From contig NZ_CP032550.1 of NCBI RefSeq assembly GCF_009735645.1, forward strand, positions 1,302,001-1,366,000: 64,000 nucleotides of DNA, in the 5' to 3' direction. Positions 17,644 through 26,418 of the stretch are shown in pieces (position 1 is the first letter of the stretch; each line of letters begins with the position of its first letter). This stretch comes from Microbacterium oryzae. GTDB lineage: Bacteria > Actinomycetota > Actinomycetes > Actinomycetales > Microbacteriaceae. The position numbers and the translations under genes were made by a program. The notes below the pieces were generated by a model that was not told the DNA's origin, ran no database searches, and saw only the letters and a list, made by a program, of their open reading frames with translations.

Positions 17644-18409
17644 AGGCCGCGTCGAGCTTGACCTGCAGCGAGTCCACGAGCACGGCGATCCGGTCGTCGG
17701 CCGCCCAGCGCCGAGCCAGTCGCTGCAGGACGGCATCGAGCTCGGCCTGCTCGAGCCCCGCGATGAGCGAGAGGCGCACGATGAGCTCCGGGCCGGCGAG
17801 GCGCGCATCCGGGTCGCCCGGCTCCGCGCCGATGTCGACGACGGCGAGCTCTCCCGCGATGCTGTCCTGCAGGCCGAGGAACACGTCGGGGTTCGCCGAC
17901 GCGGGCTCCCACGGCTGATCCTGGGCGATCGCCCACACCGCGGGGCGCCGCACGACGAACTCGGTGGGGCTCGTCGGATCGAGCACGATGAGGTCGGTGT
18001 CCTCACCGGCCGCCGACAGCGCAGCGCGCGTGCCGGCGACGGGGATCGGGCGCGCCTTCGGATCCCACGCGGTGAGCGTCTCGACGCAGGAGAACAGCGG
18101 AAGCACCTTCCGGCCATCCGGAGCGGCGACGGTGACGATGGACAGCTCCTGCGTCTTGTCGACCGCGAGGCCGTGCGGGCCGACGCCCTCGTCGCCCTTC
18201 TCGGCGACGAGCGGCACGAGCACGCGCGCGGTGCGCAGGGCGTCGACGACGGCGGTCTGCGTCCCGGTGCCCGCGCGGAACCCCGTCAGCGCCTGCCACA
18301 GCTTCGGGTCGGCGGAGCCGTCGTCGCCCGCTGCCGGGTTCGGTTGGAAGCGGCGCCCCTCCCAGGGGACGCCGGCGGAGTCGGTCGCGCCGTCAGTATC
18401 CGGCGACAT
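17642..18409 (-). CDS. SseB-family protein
   Basis: A 255-residue protein with an SseB N-terminal domain ([32 protein letters not shown]; then [14 protein letters not shown]). Function is unknown in Actinobacteria; no catalytic motif is visible. It sits between priA and DUF1844. Its ATG lies inside the end of priA (17-bp overlap), so translation is probably linked to the histidine gene. Confidence 0.8.
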   Translation of the reverse strand: MSPDTDGATDSAGVPWEGRRFQPNPAAGDDGSADPKLWQALTGFRAGTGTQTAVVDALRTARVLVPLVAEKGDEGVGPHGLAVDKTQELSIVTVAAPDGRKVLPLFSCVETLTAWDPKARPIPVAGTRAALSAAGEDTDLIVLDPTSPTEFVVRRPAVWAIAQDQPWEPASANPDVFLGLQDSIAGELAVVDIGAEPGDPDARLAGPELIVRLSLIAGLEQAELDAVLQRLARRWAADDRIAVLVDSLQVKLDAA

Positions 18410-19139
18410 CCAGCGCCTCGGCGAGCGTGAAGGCGCCCGCGTAGAGGGCCTTGCCGACGATCGCGCCCTCGACCCCGAGCGGCACGAGCTCGCGCAGCGC
18501 GATGATGTCGTCGAGGCTGGAGACGCCGCCCGAGGCGACGATCGGCTTCTGCGTGCGCCGAGCCATCTCGCGCAGGAGGTCGAGGTTGGGGCCGCGCAGG
18601 GTTCCGTCCTTCGTGACGTCGGTGACGACGTAGCGGCTGCAGCCGCCCTCCTCGAGGCGCTCGAGCACCTCCCAGATGTCGCCGCCCTCCTGCGTCCAGC
18701 CGCGCGCCGCGAGGGTCGTGCCGCGGACGTCGAGGCCGACGGCGACCGCGTCGCCGTACCGGCTGATCACGGAGGCCGTCCACTCGGGGTTCTCGAGGGC
18801 GGCCGTGCCGAGGTTGATGCGCTGGGCGCCGGTCTCCAGCGCCGCCTCGAGCGACGCGTCGTCGCGGATGCCGCCGGAGAGCTCCACGTTCACGCCGCGG
18901 ACGTGCTTGATCACGCGACGGAGGATCGAGGCGTTGCTGCCGCGTCCGAAGGCCGCGTCGAGGTCGACGAGGTGGATCCAGTCGGCGCCCTGGCTCTTCC
19001 ACGCGTCGGCCGCCTCGAGCGGGTCGCCGTAGCTCGTCTCGGAGCCGGCCTCGCCCTGGGTCAGGCGCACGGCCTTCCCGTCGGCGACGTCGACCGCGGG
19101 CAGCAGCGTGAGAGCGGGAGTGGATGCGAAGTCGTTCAT
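18393..19139 (-). CDS. priA: Bifunctional phosphoribosyl isomerase A (HisA/TrpF, PriA)
   Basis: A 248-residue (beta-alpha)8 barrel. It isomerises ProFAR in histidine synthesis and, in actinobacteria lacking trpF, also phosphoribosyl-anthranilate in tryptophan synthesis. The catalytic aspartates are in [15 protein letters not shown] and [15 protein letters not shown]. The loop [12 protein letters not shown] has the tryptophan used by PriA to bind the tryptophan-pathway substrate, which supports the dual role. The start follows a GAGGTGAT Shine-Dalgarno. Confidence 0.9.
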   Translation of the reverse strand: MNDFASTPALTLLPAVDVADGKAVRLTQGEAGSETSYGDPLEAADAWKSQGADWIHLVDLDAAFGRGSNASILRRVIKHVRGVNVELSGGIRDDASLEAALETGAQRINLGTAALENPEWTASVISRYGDAVAVGLDVRGTTLAARGWTQEGGDIWEVLERLEEGGCSRYVVTDVTKDGTLRGPNLDLLREMARRTQKPIVASGGVSSLDDIIALRELVPLGVEGAIVGKALYAGAFTLAEALDVAGY

Positions 19140-19184
19140 ATCACCTCGTGCTTGCAGGCATCTCCTGCCGACGCACGAGTCAAG

Positions 19185-19190
19185 AGACTA
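19185..19190 (-). promoter_or_regulatory. Candidate -10 box for priA
   Basis: TAGTCT lies 45 nt upstream of the priA ATG in the 92-bp gap after hisH. A leader with a small GCAGG..CCTGC stem would follow. Confidence 0.35.
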
Positions 19191-19231
19191 GACCGCCGTC
19201 GGCCCCGACTCCAACTCCGCGCCGGAAGCGA

Positions 19232-19876
19232 TCAGCGGCGGAGGGTGTCCACCCAGTTGCGGAGGAGTCGGATGCCGGCCTCGCCGGACTTCTCCGGGTG
19301 GAACTGAGTCGCCGTCAGCGGCCCGTTCTCGACCGCCGCGAGGAAGGGGCCGCCGTGGTCGGCCCAGGTCAGCACGGGCTGCGGGAACGGCGGATCGACC
19401 TCGAGCTCCCACTGCTGCACGGCGTAGGAGTGGACGAAGTAGAAGCGCTCGTCCTCGACGCCGCGGAAGAGCCGCGACCGCTCCCCCGCCTGCACGGTGT
19501 TCCAGCCCATGTGCGGCACGACGGGGGCGTCGAGCTCGGCGACGGTGCCCGGCCACTCTCCGAGGCCCTCCGTCTCCACGCCGCGCTCGATGCCGCGGCC
19601 GAAGAGCACCTGCATGCCCACGCAGATGCCGAGCACGGGGCGCCCGCCCGCGAGGCGGCGGTCGATGAGCTCGCCGCCGCGGATGGACTCGAGCTGCTCC
19701 ATCACGGCCTGGAAGGCGCCGACGCCCGGCACGAGCAGGCCGTCGGCGCCGAGCACGGTCGCGCGGTCGCGCGTGAGCTCGACATCCGCGCCCGCTGCCT
19801 CCAGCGCCTTCACGGCGGAGTGGACGTTGCCCGACCCGTACTCCAGGACGGCGACGCTGGGCCGCTCGGCGCTCAC
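19232..19876 (-). CDS. hisH: Imidazole glycerol phosphate synthase, glutaminase subunit
   Basis: Class I glutamine amidotransferase (214 residues) that delivers ammonia to HisF. The nucleophile is Cys85 in [11 protein letters not shown] and the His/Glu pair is in [10 protein letters not shown]. hisF is not in the window. The GTG start overlaps the hisB stop as GTGA. Confidence 0.96.
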   Translation of the reverse strand: MSAERPSVAVLEYGSGNVHSAVKALEAAGADVELTRDRATVLGADGLLVPGVGAFQAVMEQLESIRGGELIDRRLAGGRPVLGICVGMQVLFGRGIERGVETEGLGEWPGTVAELDAPVVPHMGWNTVQAGERSRLFRGVEDERFYFVHSYAVQQWELEVDPPFPQPVLTWADHGGPFLAAVENGPLTATQFHPEKSGEAGIRLLRNWVDTLRR

Positions 19877-20472
19877 AGCGCGCCCTTCGTCGACGGGATG
19901 CCCTGCACGAGCGGGTCGAGCGCCTTCGCCTGGCGGAAGGCGCGGGCGAATGCCTTGTACTCTGCCTCCGCGATGTGATGCGGGTCGCGACCCCCCACGA
20001 CGCGCACGTGCACCGTCAGCCCCGCGTTGAACGCGAGGGCCTCGAAGGTGTGACGCACGAGCGAGCCGGTGAAGTGTCCGCCGATGAGGTGCTGCTCGAA
20101 GCCCGCCGGCTCTCCCGTGTGGACGAGGTAGGGCCGACCGGAGATGTCGACGACCGCCTGCGCGAGCGCCTCGTCGAGCGGCACCAGCGCGTCGCCGTAG
20201 CGGGAGATGCCCGCCTTGTCGCCGAGCGCTTCGCGGATGGCCTGGCCCAGCACGATCGCGGTGTCCTCGACGGTGTGGTGCGCGTCGATGTGCGTGTCGC
20301 CCGTCGCGCGCACCGTGAGGTCGGTCAGCGAGTGCTTCGCGAACGCCGTGAGCATGTGGTCGAAGAACGGCACCGACGTGTCGATGCTGCTCCTGCCCGT
20401 GCCGTCGAGGTCGAGCTCCAGCTCGATGCTGGACTCGCTCGTGGAACGGGTGCGGCGCGCGGTTCGGGTCAT
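19873..20472 (-). CDS. hisB: Imidazoleglycerol-phosphate dehydratase
   Basis: Mn-dependent dehydratase of the histidine pathway, 199 residues, monofunctional (no phosphatase domain). Both metal motifs are present: DAHHTVED and [16 protein letters not shown]. The ATG follows TAGAAT by 6 nt, suggesting an internal leaderless promoter in addition to read-through from hisC. Confidence 0.97.
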   Translation of the reverse strand: MTRTARRTRSTSESSIELELDLDGTGRSSIDTSVPFFDHMLTAFAKHSLTDLTVRATGDTHIDAHHTVEDTAIVLGQAIREALGDKAGISRYGDALVPLDEALAQAVVDISGRPYLVHTGEPAGFEQHLIGGHFTGSLVRHTFEALAFNAGLTVHVRVVGGRDPHHIAEAEYKAFARAFRQAKALDPLVQGIPSTKGAL

Positions 20473-20478
20473 GCCCCG

Positions 20479-20484
20479 ATTCTA
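20479..20484 (-). promoter_or_regulatory. Candidate -10 box for hisB (leaderless)
   Basis: TAGAAT ends 6 nt before the hisB ATG, in the 43-bp gap after hisC. Confidence 0.4.
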
Positions 20485-20515
20485 GTCGCGGCCGGCGCGC
20501 GCCTTCCGCGAGGCG

Positions 20516-21595
20516 TCAGCGTCCGATGGCGGCGAGGGCGTCGAGGAACGCGCTCGTCTCCTCCTCGGTCCCCGCCGTCACGCGCAGGTGTCCGGGGATG
20601 CCGACGTCGCGGATCAGCACACCGCGGTCGTACAGCGCCTGCCACGTCGCCCGGGTGTCCTCCACGCCGCCGAACAGCACGAAGTTCGACCAGGTCGGGT
20701 AGACGGTGTAGCCGAGCGCCTCGAGGGTCGCCGAGATGCGGTCGCGCTGCTCCACGATCTCGTCGACCATGCCCAGCATCGTGTCGGCATGACGCAGCGC
20801 AGCCGACGCCGCCGCCTGTGTGAGGGCGCTGAGGTGGTAGGGCAGGCGCACGAGCCGCAGCGCGTCGATGACGGCGGGGTCCGCGGCGAGGTACCCGACG
20901 CGGGCACCGGCGAAGGCGAACGCCTTGCTCATCGTGCGCGAGACCACGAGCCGCGGCCGCCCGGGAAGCAGCTGCAGCGCCGACGGCGCGTCGCGGGGAG
21001 CGAACTCGCGGTAGGCCTCGTCCACGATGACGATGCCCTCCGACGCCTCGTACACCGCCTCGATCACGTCGTTCTCCATCGGGGTTCCGGTGGGGTTGTT
21101 CGGCGCGCAGAGGAAGACCACATCGGGGCGGGCGGCCGCCACCTGCTCGGCCGCGCTCTCCGGGCTGAGCGAGAAGGCGGGCCCCCGCTCGCCGGAGACG
21201 TAGGTCGCGCCCACTCCGCGCGTGAGGAGGGCGTACATCGAGTAGGTGGGCGCGAAGCCGAACGCCGTGCGACCCGGGCCGGCGAACGCCTGCAGGATGT
21301 GCTGGAGCACCTCGTTGGAGCCGTTGGCCGCCCACACCTGCTCGGGCTGGATGCCGTGGCCGAGGTAGTCCGCGAATCCCTCGCGCAGCGCGGTGAACTC
21401 CCGGTCGGGGTAGCGGTTCACGTCGCGCAGCGCCAGCGCCACCGAGTCCGCGATGTCGTCGGCGACCTCGTCGGGGATGGGATGCGTGTTCTCGTTGACG
21501 TTCAGTGCGACGGGGAGGGGCGCCTGCGGCGCTCCGTACGGCTGCTGGCCGCGGAGGTCGTCGCGCAGGGGCAGGTCATCGAGTGAGACGGTCAC
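20516..21595 (-). CDS. hisC: Histidinol-phosphate aminotransferase
   Basis: PLP-dependent class I/II aminotransferase, 359 residues. Visible motifs are NENTHPIP (N-terminal), NRYPDREFTAL, CAPNNPTGTP, the aspartate in IVDEAYREF and the Schiff-base lysine in SRTMSKAFAFAGARVGY. It may also use aromatic amino acids, as related actinobacterial enzymes do. The GTG start lies 6 nt behind TAGCAT. First gene of the local histidine group hisC-hisB-hisH-priA. Confidence 0.95.
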   Translation of the reverse strand: MTVSLDDLPLRDDLRGQQPYGAPQAPLPVALNVNENTHPIPDEVADDIADSVALALRDVNRYPDREFTALREGFADYLGHGIQPEQVWAANGSNEVLQHILQAFAGPGRTAFGFAPTYSMYALLTRGVGATYVSGERGPAFSLSPESAAEQVAAARPDVVFLCAPNNPTGTPMENDVIEAVYEASEGIVIVDEAYREFAPRDAPSALQLLPGRPRLVVSRTMSKAFAFAGARVGYLAADPAVIDALRLVRLPYHLSALTQAAASAALRHADTMLGMVDEIVEQRDRISATLEALGYTVYPTWSNFVLFGGVEDTRATWQALYDRGVLIRDVGIPGHLRVTAGTEEETSAFLDALAAIGR

Positions 21596-21601
21596 CCGTC
21601 C

Positions 21602-21607
21602 ATGCTA
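21602..21607 (-). promoter_or_regulatory. Candidate -10 box for hisC (leaderless)
   Basis: TAGCAT ends 6 nt before the GTG start of hisC. Confidence 0.45.
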
Positions 21608-21625
21608 GAGCGCCGCCGCGCGCGC

Positions 21626-21979
21626 TCAGCCGGCGGTGGAGTAGGCGGCGGGGATGGCGAGCTGCTGACCGGCGGCGATGACGCCGTCGCGCAGCTGGTT
21701 CAGGTGCAGGATCTCGTCGACGACGTCGCGAGGGTCGGCATCGGGGGCGACGGTCTCGGCGATCTCCCACAGGGAGTCCCCCGCACCGACGGTGACGGTG
21801 TCGAAGGTGCCGGCGGGCGCGCTGTCCGCGCGGGAGGCGAGAGCGGCACCGCCGCTGAGAGCGCCGAAGCCGATCGCCGCGACGACGGGGGCCGCGGCGA
21901 GGCCGGCGAGGACGCGGCGACCGCGCAGGGTCAGGCGCAGACGGGTGGCGGGAGCCGGAGCGGAGCGATGTGCGCGCAT
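21626..21979 (-). CDS. LysM-domain membrane protein, likely SOS cell-division inhibitor
   Basis: A 117-residue protein with a basic N-terminus, one membrane segment or uncleaved signal (about residues 28-48) and a C-terminal LysM domain ([22 protein letters not shown]...[21 protein letters not shown]). LysM binds peptidoglycan. Its place divergent from lexA, with a LexA box in the spacer, matches ChiZ (M. tuberculosis), DivS (Corynebacterium) and YneA (Bacillus), which block division during DNA damage. A GGAAGG Shine-Dalgarno precedes the ATG. The inhibitor role is inferred from architecture and context. Confidence 0.75.
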   Translation of the reverse strand: MRAHRSAPAPATRLRLTLRGRRVLAGLAAAPVVAAIGFGALSGGAALASRADSAPAGTFDTVTVGAGDSLWEIAETVAPDADPRDVVDEILHLNQLRDGVIAAGQQLAIPAAYSTAG

Positions 21980-22048
21980 GGCCTTTCCTTCCTGTAGATC
22001 TCTTCGGGCGGTGCGGATCCCTCAGGATCTCGCTGCCGAAGCGATGTT

Positions 22049-22064
22049 CCGAACCTATCTTCGA
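22049..22064. promoter_or_regulatory. LexA (SOS) box between the LysM gene and lexA
   Basis: CCGAACCTATCTTCGA matches the actinobacterial consensus TCGAAC-N4-GTTCGA at 10 of 12 defined positions. It overlaps a TAGGTT -10 candidate for the minus-strand LysM gene, so LexA binding would block that promoter directly. Confidence 0.75.
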
Positions 22065-22157
22065 TTTCGTACGAGTGTCAAGAGTTGTCTTCGAACTGCT
22101 CTCGCGAGGAATGCCCAACACGCTCGAACAAAGCTCCCCGTCTCGCGGTGCGTCCGC

Positions 22158-22163
22158 TAGCGT
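22158..22163 (+). promoter_or_regulatory. Candidate -10 box for lexA
   Basis: TAGCGT, 67 nt upstream of the lexA ATG. A TCGAAC half-site at 22124-22129 sits near its -35 position and could be a weak autoregulatory site. Confidence 0.4.
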
Positions 22164-22230
22164 TTTCACCGACGGGACCACCACACCACGCACCTCCGAC
22201 ATTCGAGCGGGGCAGCGAAGGAGCACGGAC

Positions 22231-22914
22231 ATGACGGATGCGGGTACGCGCGAGGAGAAGCCGCGCACGCGGCGACGCAAGAGCCTGAGCGACAAGCAGC
22301 TGGCCATCCTCGAGGTCATCCAGCGCTCCATCCAGCACAACGGCTACCCGCCGAGCATGCGCGAGATCGGCGACGCCGTCGGGCTGAAGTCGCTGTCGAG
22401 CGTCACCCACCAGCTGGGCCAGCTGGAGCTCAGCGGCTACCTGCGGCGCGACCCGGGCAAGACGCGGGCCATGGAGGTCCTCATCGACCTGCCGGGATCC
22501 GCCGCCGAGAACCCCGCAGACGCGGGCCCCGCGGTGGGCGATGCCGCCCTCGTCCCCCTCGTCGGACGCATCGCGGCGGGCGTGCCGATCACCGCCGAGC
22601 AGCAGGTCGAGGAGATCTTCCCACTCCCCCGTCAGTTGGTCGGTAAGGGCGAGCTGTTCATGCTCAAGGTCAGCGGCGAGTCGATGATCGACGCCGCGAT
22701 CTGCGATGGGGACTGGGTTGTCGTCCGCTCGCAGGGTACGGCGGAGAACGGCGACATCGTCGCGGCGATGGTCGACGGCGAGGCCACCGTCAAGACGTTC
22801 CGTCAGCGCGACGGCCACACCTGGCTGCTGCCCCGCAATTCCGCGTTCGAGCCGATCCTCGCCGATGAGGCCGTGGTGCTCGGGAAGGTCGTGGCGATCC
22901 TCCGCTCCGTGTGA
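22231..22914 (+). CDS. lexA: SOS repressor LexA
   Basis: Represses DNA-damage genes until RecA filaments trigger its self-cleavage. The 227-residue protein has an N-terminal winged helix ([31 protein letters not shown]), a cleavage site Ala116-Gly117 in RIAAGVP, and the Ser151/Lys188 dyad in SGESM and ATVKTF. The start ATG is set by AAGGAG 7 nt upstream; longer frames upstream run through the regulatory region and are not conserved. Confidence 0.97.
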   Translation: MTDAGTREEKPRTRRRKSLSDKQLAILEVIQRSIQHNGYPPSMREIGDAVGLKSLSSVTHQLGQLELSGYLRRDPGKTRAMEVLIDLPGSAAENPADAGPAVGDAALVPLVGRIAAGVPITAEQQVEEIFPLPRQLVGKGELFMLKVSGESMIDAAICDGDWVVVRSQGTAENGDIVAAMVDGEATVKTFRQRDGHTWLLPRNSAFEPILADEAVVLGKVVAILRSV

Positions 22915-22923
22915 GGCGCGGGG

Positions 22924-22970
22924 AGACGATGAGAGAGCGGGAGCCGTCGGCTCCCGCTCTCTCATCGTCT
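22924..22970. terminator. Bidirectional terminator between lexA and metE
   Basis: A perfect 22-bp inverted repeat with a 3-nt loop (22924-22945 and 22949-22970) fills the gap between the two convergent genes. It is the longest perfect stem noticed in the window. Confidence 0.85.
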
Positions 22971-22975
22971 TCGGG

Positions 22976-25291
22976 TCAGGCGCGCGCCAGGAGCGCCTCC
23001 CGTGCCTCGCCCGTCGCGGCGACGAGGTTCGCCAGCGACGCCACGGTCTCCTCGTACTGTCGCGTCTTCAGACCGCAGTCGGGATTGATCCAGACGCGGT
23101 CGACGTCGACGGCGGCGACGGCGCGATCGATGCGGCCGCCGATCTCCGCCGCGCTCGGCACGCGCGGCGAGTGGATGTCCCACACGCCGGGGCCGATCCC
23201 CCGCTCGTAACCGGCGAGTGCCTCGAAGAGCTCGTCGCGACTGCGGGCGGCCTCGATCGAGGTGACGTCGGCATCGAGCGCCGAGATCGCCTCGAGGACG
23301 GTGCCGAACTCGGAGTAGCAGAGGTGCGTGTGGATCTGCGTGGCCGGGCGCGCGCTCGCGGTCGCCAGCCGGAACGACCCGACCGACCACTCGAGGTATG
23401 CGTCGCGTGCCCGGGCGTACAGGGGCAGCAGCTCGCGCAGGGCGGGCTCATCCACCTGGATGATGCCGATGCCGGCCTGCTCGAGATCGGCGATCTCGTC
23501 GCGCAGCGCGAGCGCGACCTGACGGGCGGTCTCGCCGAGCGGCTGATCGTCGCGGACGAACGACCAGGCGAGGATCGTGACCGGACCCGTGAGCATGCCC
23601 TTGACGGGCTTCGACGTGAGCGACTGCGCGTAGGTCGCCCAGCGCACGGTGATGGGAGCCGGCCGGGAGACGTCGCCCCAGAGGATCGACGGGCGCGTGG
23701 CGCGCGAACCGTACGACTGCACCCAGCCGTTGCGCGTCACCGCGAAGCCGTCGAGGTTCTCGGCGAAGTACTGCACCATGTCGTTGCGCTCGGGCTCGCC
23801 GTGCACGAGCACGTCGAGTCCCAGCTCCTCCTGCAGGCGGATGACCCGCTCGACCTCGTCGCGGAGCACCTGCTCGTACGCGGGCGTCGTCAGCTCTCCG
23901 CGGTCGTGCGCCGCCCGCGCGCGGCGGATGTCGCCGGTCTGCGGGAACGAGCCGATGGTCGTCGTCGGAAGCGGCGGGAGCGCAAGCGCGTCGCGCTGCG
24001 CGGAGACGCGCTCCTCGACGGCACCGCGCTCGAAGTCCGTCGGCGCGAGGGCGCGCGTGCGGGCGCGGACGCGGTCGTCGTGCACGCCGGGTGCCGAGCG
24101 GCGGTCGGCGAGGGCGACGGCGGCCTCCGTGAACGCGTGCTCGACCGCGGTGCGTCCCTCGCGGAGTCCGCGGGCGAGGACGGACACCTCCCCGGTCTTC
24201 TGGTCGGCGAATGCGAGCCAGGTCTTCAGGCGCGGGTCGAGGTCGGGCTCATCCGCCACGTCGTGCGGCACGTGCTGCAGGGAGTTCGAGGTGCCCACGG
24301 TGACGCGTGCGGGCTTCAGCCCGCTCGTCTGCTCGAGAAGCGCCCACGCCCGGTCGAGGTCGCCGCGCCAGATGTTCCGCGCATCGACGACGCCCGCGAC
24401 GATGGTCTTCTCCTCGACCCCGTCGACGGCGGCGGGCACGCCGCCGCGGACCAGGTCGAGCGCGATCGCCTCGACGGGCGTGCCGACCAGCGCCCCCCAT
24501 CCCGCGACGCTCGGTGCGCCGTAGGGGGCGGCGACGAGGAGCTGCGGTCGATCCTCCGCCGCGCCGAGAACCGCGTAGGCCTCGGCCACCGCGCGCGCGA
24601 CCTCGGCCGGGCTGACCTCGAGCGTCTCGCTCACGAGGGCGGGCTCGTCGAGCTGCACCCACTCGGCGCCCGCTGCGCGCAGTGCGGACAGGATCTCCAG
24701 GTACGCCGGCAGCAGGTCGGCGAGGCGGTCGAGCGGCCGGAATCCGGCCGCGGCGCCGTCGGCGGCCTTGGCGAGCGCCAGCAGCGTCACCGGGCCCACG
24801 ACGACGGGGCGCGTGCTCACGCCGTCGGCCGCCGCCTCGGCGACGAGATCGGCGTACCGCGCGGGCTGCGCGGCGAAGACGGTGTCCGGGCCGATCTCCG
24901 GCACGAGGTAGTGGTAGTTCGTGTCGAACCACTTCGTCATCTCGAGGGGCGCGTTCTCGCCGTCGCCGCGCGCGGCGGCGAACTCGGCGGCGAGGCCGAT
25001 CGAGCCATCCTGTTCGCGGTGGTCGGCGAACCGCGCGGGCAGGGCGCCCACGGCGAGCGCGGCATCCAGAACCTGGTCGTAGAACGAGAACGACTCGGGG
25101 ATGGCCGACGGCTCGTCGAGGCCGAGCTCGACCAGGCGCGTGCGCGTGGCGCGTCGCAGCTCGGCGGCGCGCTCGCGCAGCTCCGACTCGTCGATCTTGC
25201 CGCCCCAGTGGGCCTCGACCGCGCGCTTGAGCTCACGGCGGCGTCCGATGCGGGGGTACCCGAGGATCGTTCCCAGGGGGAAGTCGGTCAT
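22976..25291 (-). CDS. metE: Cobalamin-independent methionine synthase
   Basis: Transfers a methyl group from methyltetrahydrofolate triglutamate to homocysteine. At 771 residues it has the two-barrel MetE layout: N-terminal GYPRIGRRRELKRAVEAHW, and the zinc ligands in the C-terminal barrel (THLCYSEFG, and NPDCGLKTR). It follows metF by 46 nt in the same direction, so substrate maker and user are co-expressed. No B12 riboswitch is seen. Confidence 0.96.
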   Translation of the reverse strand: MTDFPLGTILGYPRIGRRRELKRAVEAHWGGKIDESELRERAAELRRATRTRLVELGLDEPSAIPESFSFYDQVLDAALAVGALPARFADHREQDGSIGLAAEFAAARGDGENAPLEMTKWFDTNYHYLVPEIGPDTVFAAQPARYADLVAEAAADGVSTRPVVVGPVTLLALAKAADGAAAGFRPLDRLADLLPAYLEILSALRAAGAEWVQLDEPALVSETLEVSPAEVARAVAEAYAVLGAAEDRPQLLVAAPYGAPSVAGWGALVGTPVEAIALDLVRGGVPAAVDGVEEKTIVAGVVDARNIWRGDLDRAWALLEQTSGLKPARVTVGTSNSLQHVPHDVADEPDLDPRLKTWLAFADQKTGEVSVLARGLREGRTAVEHAFTEAAVALADRRSAPGVHDDRVRARTRALAPTDFERGAVEERVSAQRDALALPPLPTTTIGSFPQTGDIRRARAAHDRGELTTPAYEQVLRDEVERVIRLQEELGLDVLVHGEPERNDMVQYFAENLDGFAVTRNGWVQSYGSRATRPSILWGDVSRPAPITVRWATYAQSLTSKPVKGMLTGPVTILAWSFVRDDQPLGETARQVALALRDEIADLEQAGIGIIQVDEPALRELLPLYARARDAYLEWSVGSFRLATASARPATQIHTHLCYSEFGTVLEAISALDADVTSIEAARSRDELFEALAGYERGIGPGVWDIHSPRVPSAAEIGGRIDRAVAAVDVDRVWINPDCGLKTRQYEETVASLANLVAATGEAREALLARA

Positions 25292-25337
25292 CGCTGGTCT
25301 CCTTCGTGGTTCCGGATGTCTCCGGGGATGAGTGCGG

Positions 25338-26276
25338 TCAGGAAGCGGCGGTCTCGCGGAGCGGGATGCCCGCCTCGCGCAGGACGGCGAGCACGGTCTC
25401 GTGCTCGTTGAAGGCGTACAGGTGGATGCCCGGGGCGCCGCCCGCGAGCACCTCGCGAGCGAGCCGCGCGGCGTAGGCGATGCCCACCTCGCGACGGCCC
25501 TCCGCGGTGGGCTCGACCTCGAGGTCGATCGACAGGTCGGCCGGCAGCGGCTCCCCCGTCAGCTCCAGCATCCGGGCGAGCTTGCCCGGGGAGGTCACCG
25601 GCATGATGCCGGGGAGGATCGGGATCACCACGCCGGCGGCGCGCGCACGGTCGACGAACCGCAGGTAGTCCTCCGCGTGGAAGAACAGCTGCGTGATCGC
25701 GGCGTCGGCTCCCGCCGCCTGCTTCGCGAGCAGCGCGTCGATGTGCTCTCGGGGGTGCCGCGAGCGCGGATGGCCGTTGGGGAACGCGGCGACCGTCGTC
25801 CGAGCGCGCGGCCGCGGGTCCACGCGGGCGGCCTCGGGATGGCCGGGGATCGTCGTCTCGCTGTACGGCGCCCGCTCCGCCTGCACGCGGTGGATGAGCT
25901 GGACGAGCTCGGCGGAGGTGGTGAGGTCGCCGAGGAACACGTCGCCCTCCGCCTTGCCGAGGGGCGGATCGCCGCGCAGCGCGAGGAAGCGCAGCACGCC
26001 GGCGACGAGGAACTCGCGGATGAGGGCGCTCGCGGTGGCGTAGTCGTTGCCCACGCACGTGAGGTGCGCGAGGGGCTCCACGTCGGTGTTCTCGCGGATC
26101 CAGCGCAGCACCCGCAGGGACTCCCCGCCCGTGGCGCCGCCCGCGCCGTACGTCACCGAGAGGAACTCCGGCCCCGCCGCCGCGAGGCGGCGGATGGTCT
26201 CCTCGAGGGCCGCCGTGCGCGACCGCGTCCTCGGCGGATACAGCTCGAACGAGAACGGCGTGGCCGACGACTCCAT
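25338..26276 (-). CDS. metF: Methylenetetrahydrofolate reductase
   Basis: Flavin-linked reductase, 312 residues, that supplies methyl-THF to MetE. It begins with SFELYPPRT, followed by FLSVTYGAGG, LAHLTCVGND and LALRGDPP, all typical of MetF. It is the first gene of a metF-metE unit. A TACCTT -10 candidate lies at 26344-26349, leaving a leader of about 60 nt with two GC hairpins. Confidence 0.93.
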   Translation of the reverse strand: MESSATPFSFELYPPRTRSRTAALEETIRRLAAAGPEFLSVTYGAGGATGGESLRVLRWIRENTDVEPLAHLTCVGNDYATASALIREFLVAGVLRFLALRGDPPLGKAEGDVFLGDLTTSAELVQLIHRVQAERAPYSETTIPGHPEAARVDPRPRARTTVAAFPNGHPRSRHPREHIDALLAKQAAGADAAITQLFFHAEDYLRFVDRARAAGVVIPILPGIMPVTSPGKLARMLELTGEPLPADLSIDLEVEPTAEGRREVGIAYAARLAREVLAGGAPGIHLYAFNEHETVLAVLREAGIPLRETAAS

Positions 26277-26343
26277 GCTCCTCCCCCGCGCTTCCGGTCG
26301 CCGCGGCGACTGCGTATCCGGCCGGTGCCCGGCCTCCTCCGGA

Positions 26344-26349
26344 AAGGTA
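26344..26349 (-). promoter_or_regulatory. Candidate -10 box for metF-metE
   Basis: TACCTT on the minus strand, about 68 nt upstream of the metF ATG. The leader it would start contains GGCCGG..CCGGCC and GTCGCC..GGCGAC stems. Confidence 0.4.
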
Positions 26350-26377
26350 GCCCGCCCCGCTCCCGGGAGGGAGATCT

Positions 26378-26394
26378 GTGACGCCCCGTGTCAC
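26378..26394. promoter_or_regulatory. Palindromic operator candidate between metF and the S9 peptidase gene
   Basis: GTGACGCCCCGTGTCAC, an inverted repeat GTGAC-N7-GTCAC. It lies upstream of the metF -10 box and 24 nt before the start of the divergent peptidase gene. A regulator of methionine genes is a natural guess, but the sequence is not the known McbR site. Confidence 0.4.
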
Positions 26395-26405
26395 CGGGAG
26401 CCGGT

Positions 26406-26411
26406 TACCGT
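26406..26411 (+). promoter_or_regulatory. Candidate -10 box of the S9 peptidase gene (leaderless)
   Basis: TACCGT ends 7 nt before the ATG. The G-run in between could also act as a poor Shine-Dalgarno. Confidence 0.45.
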
Positions 26412-26418
26412 GGGGGGC

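Noticed and set aside
22091..22129. Further LexA boxes in the lexA spacer at 22091 and 22124
   Set aside because: Only the TCGAAC half is present; the second half does not match.
26277..26418. B12 or SAM riboswitch upstream of metF-metE
   Set aside because: No conserved B12-box or SAM core is present; only two GC stems are seen.
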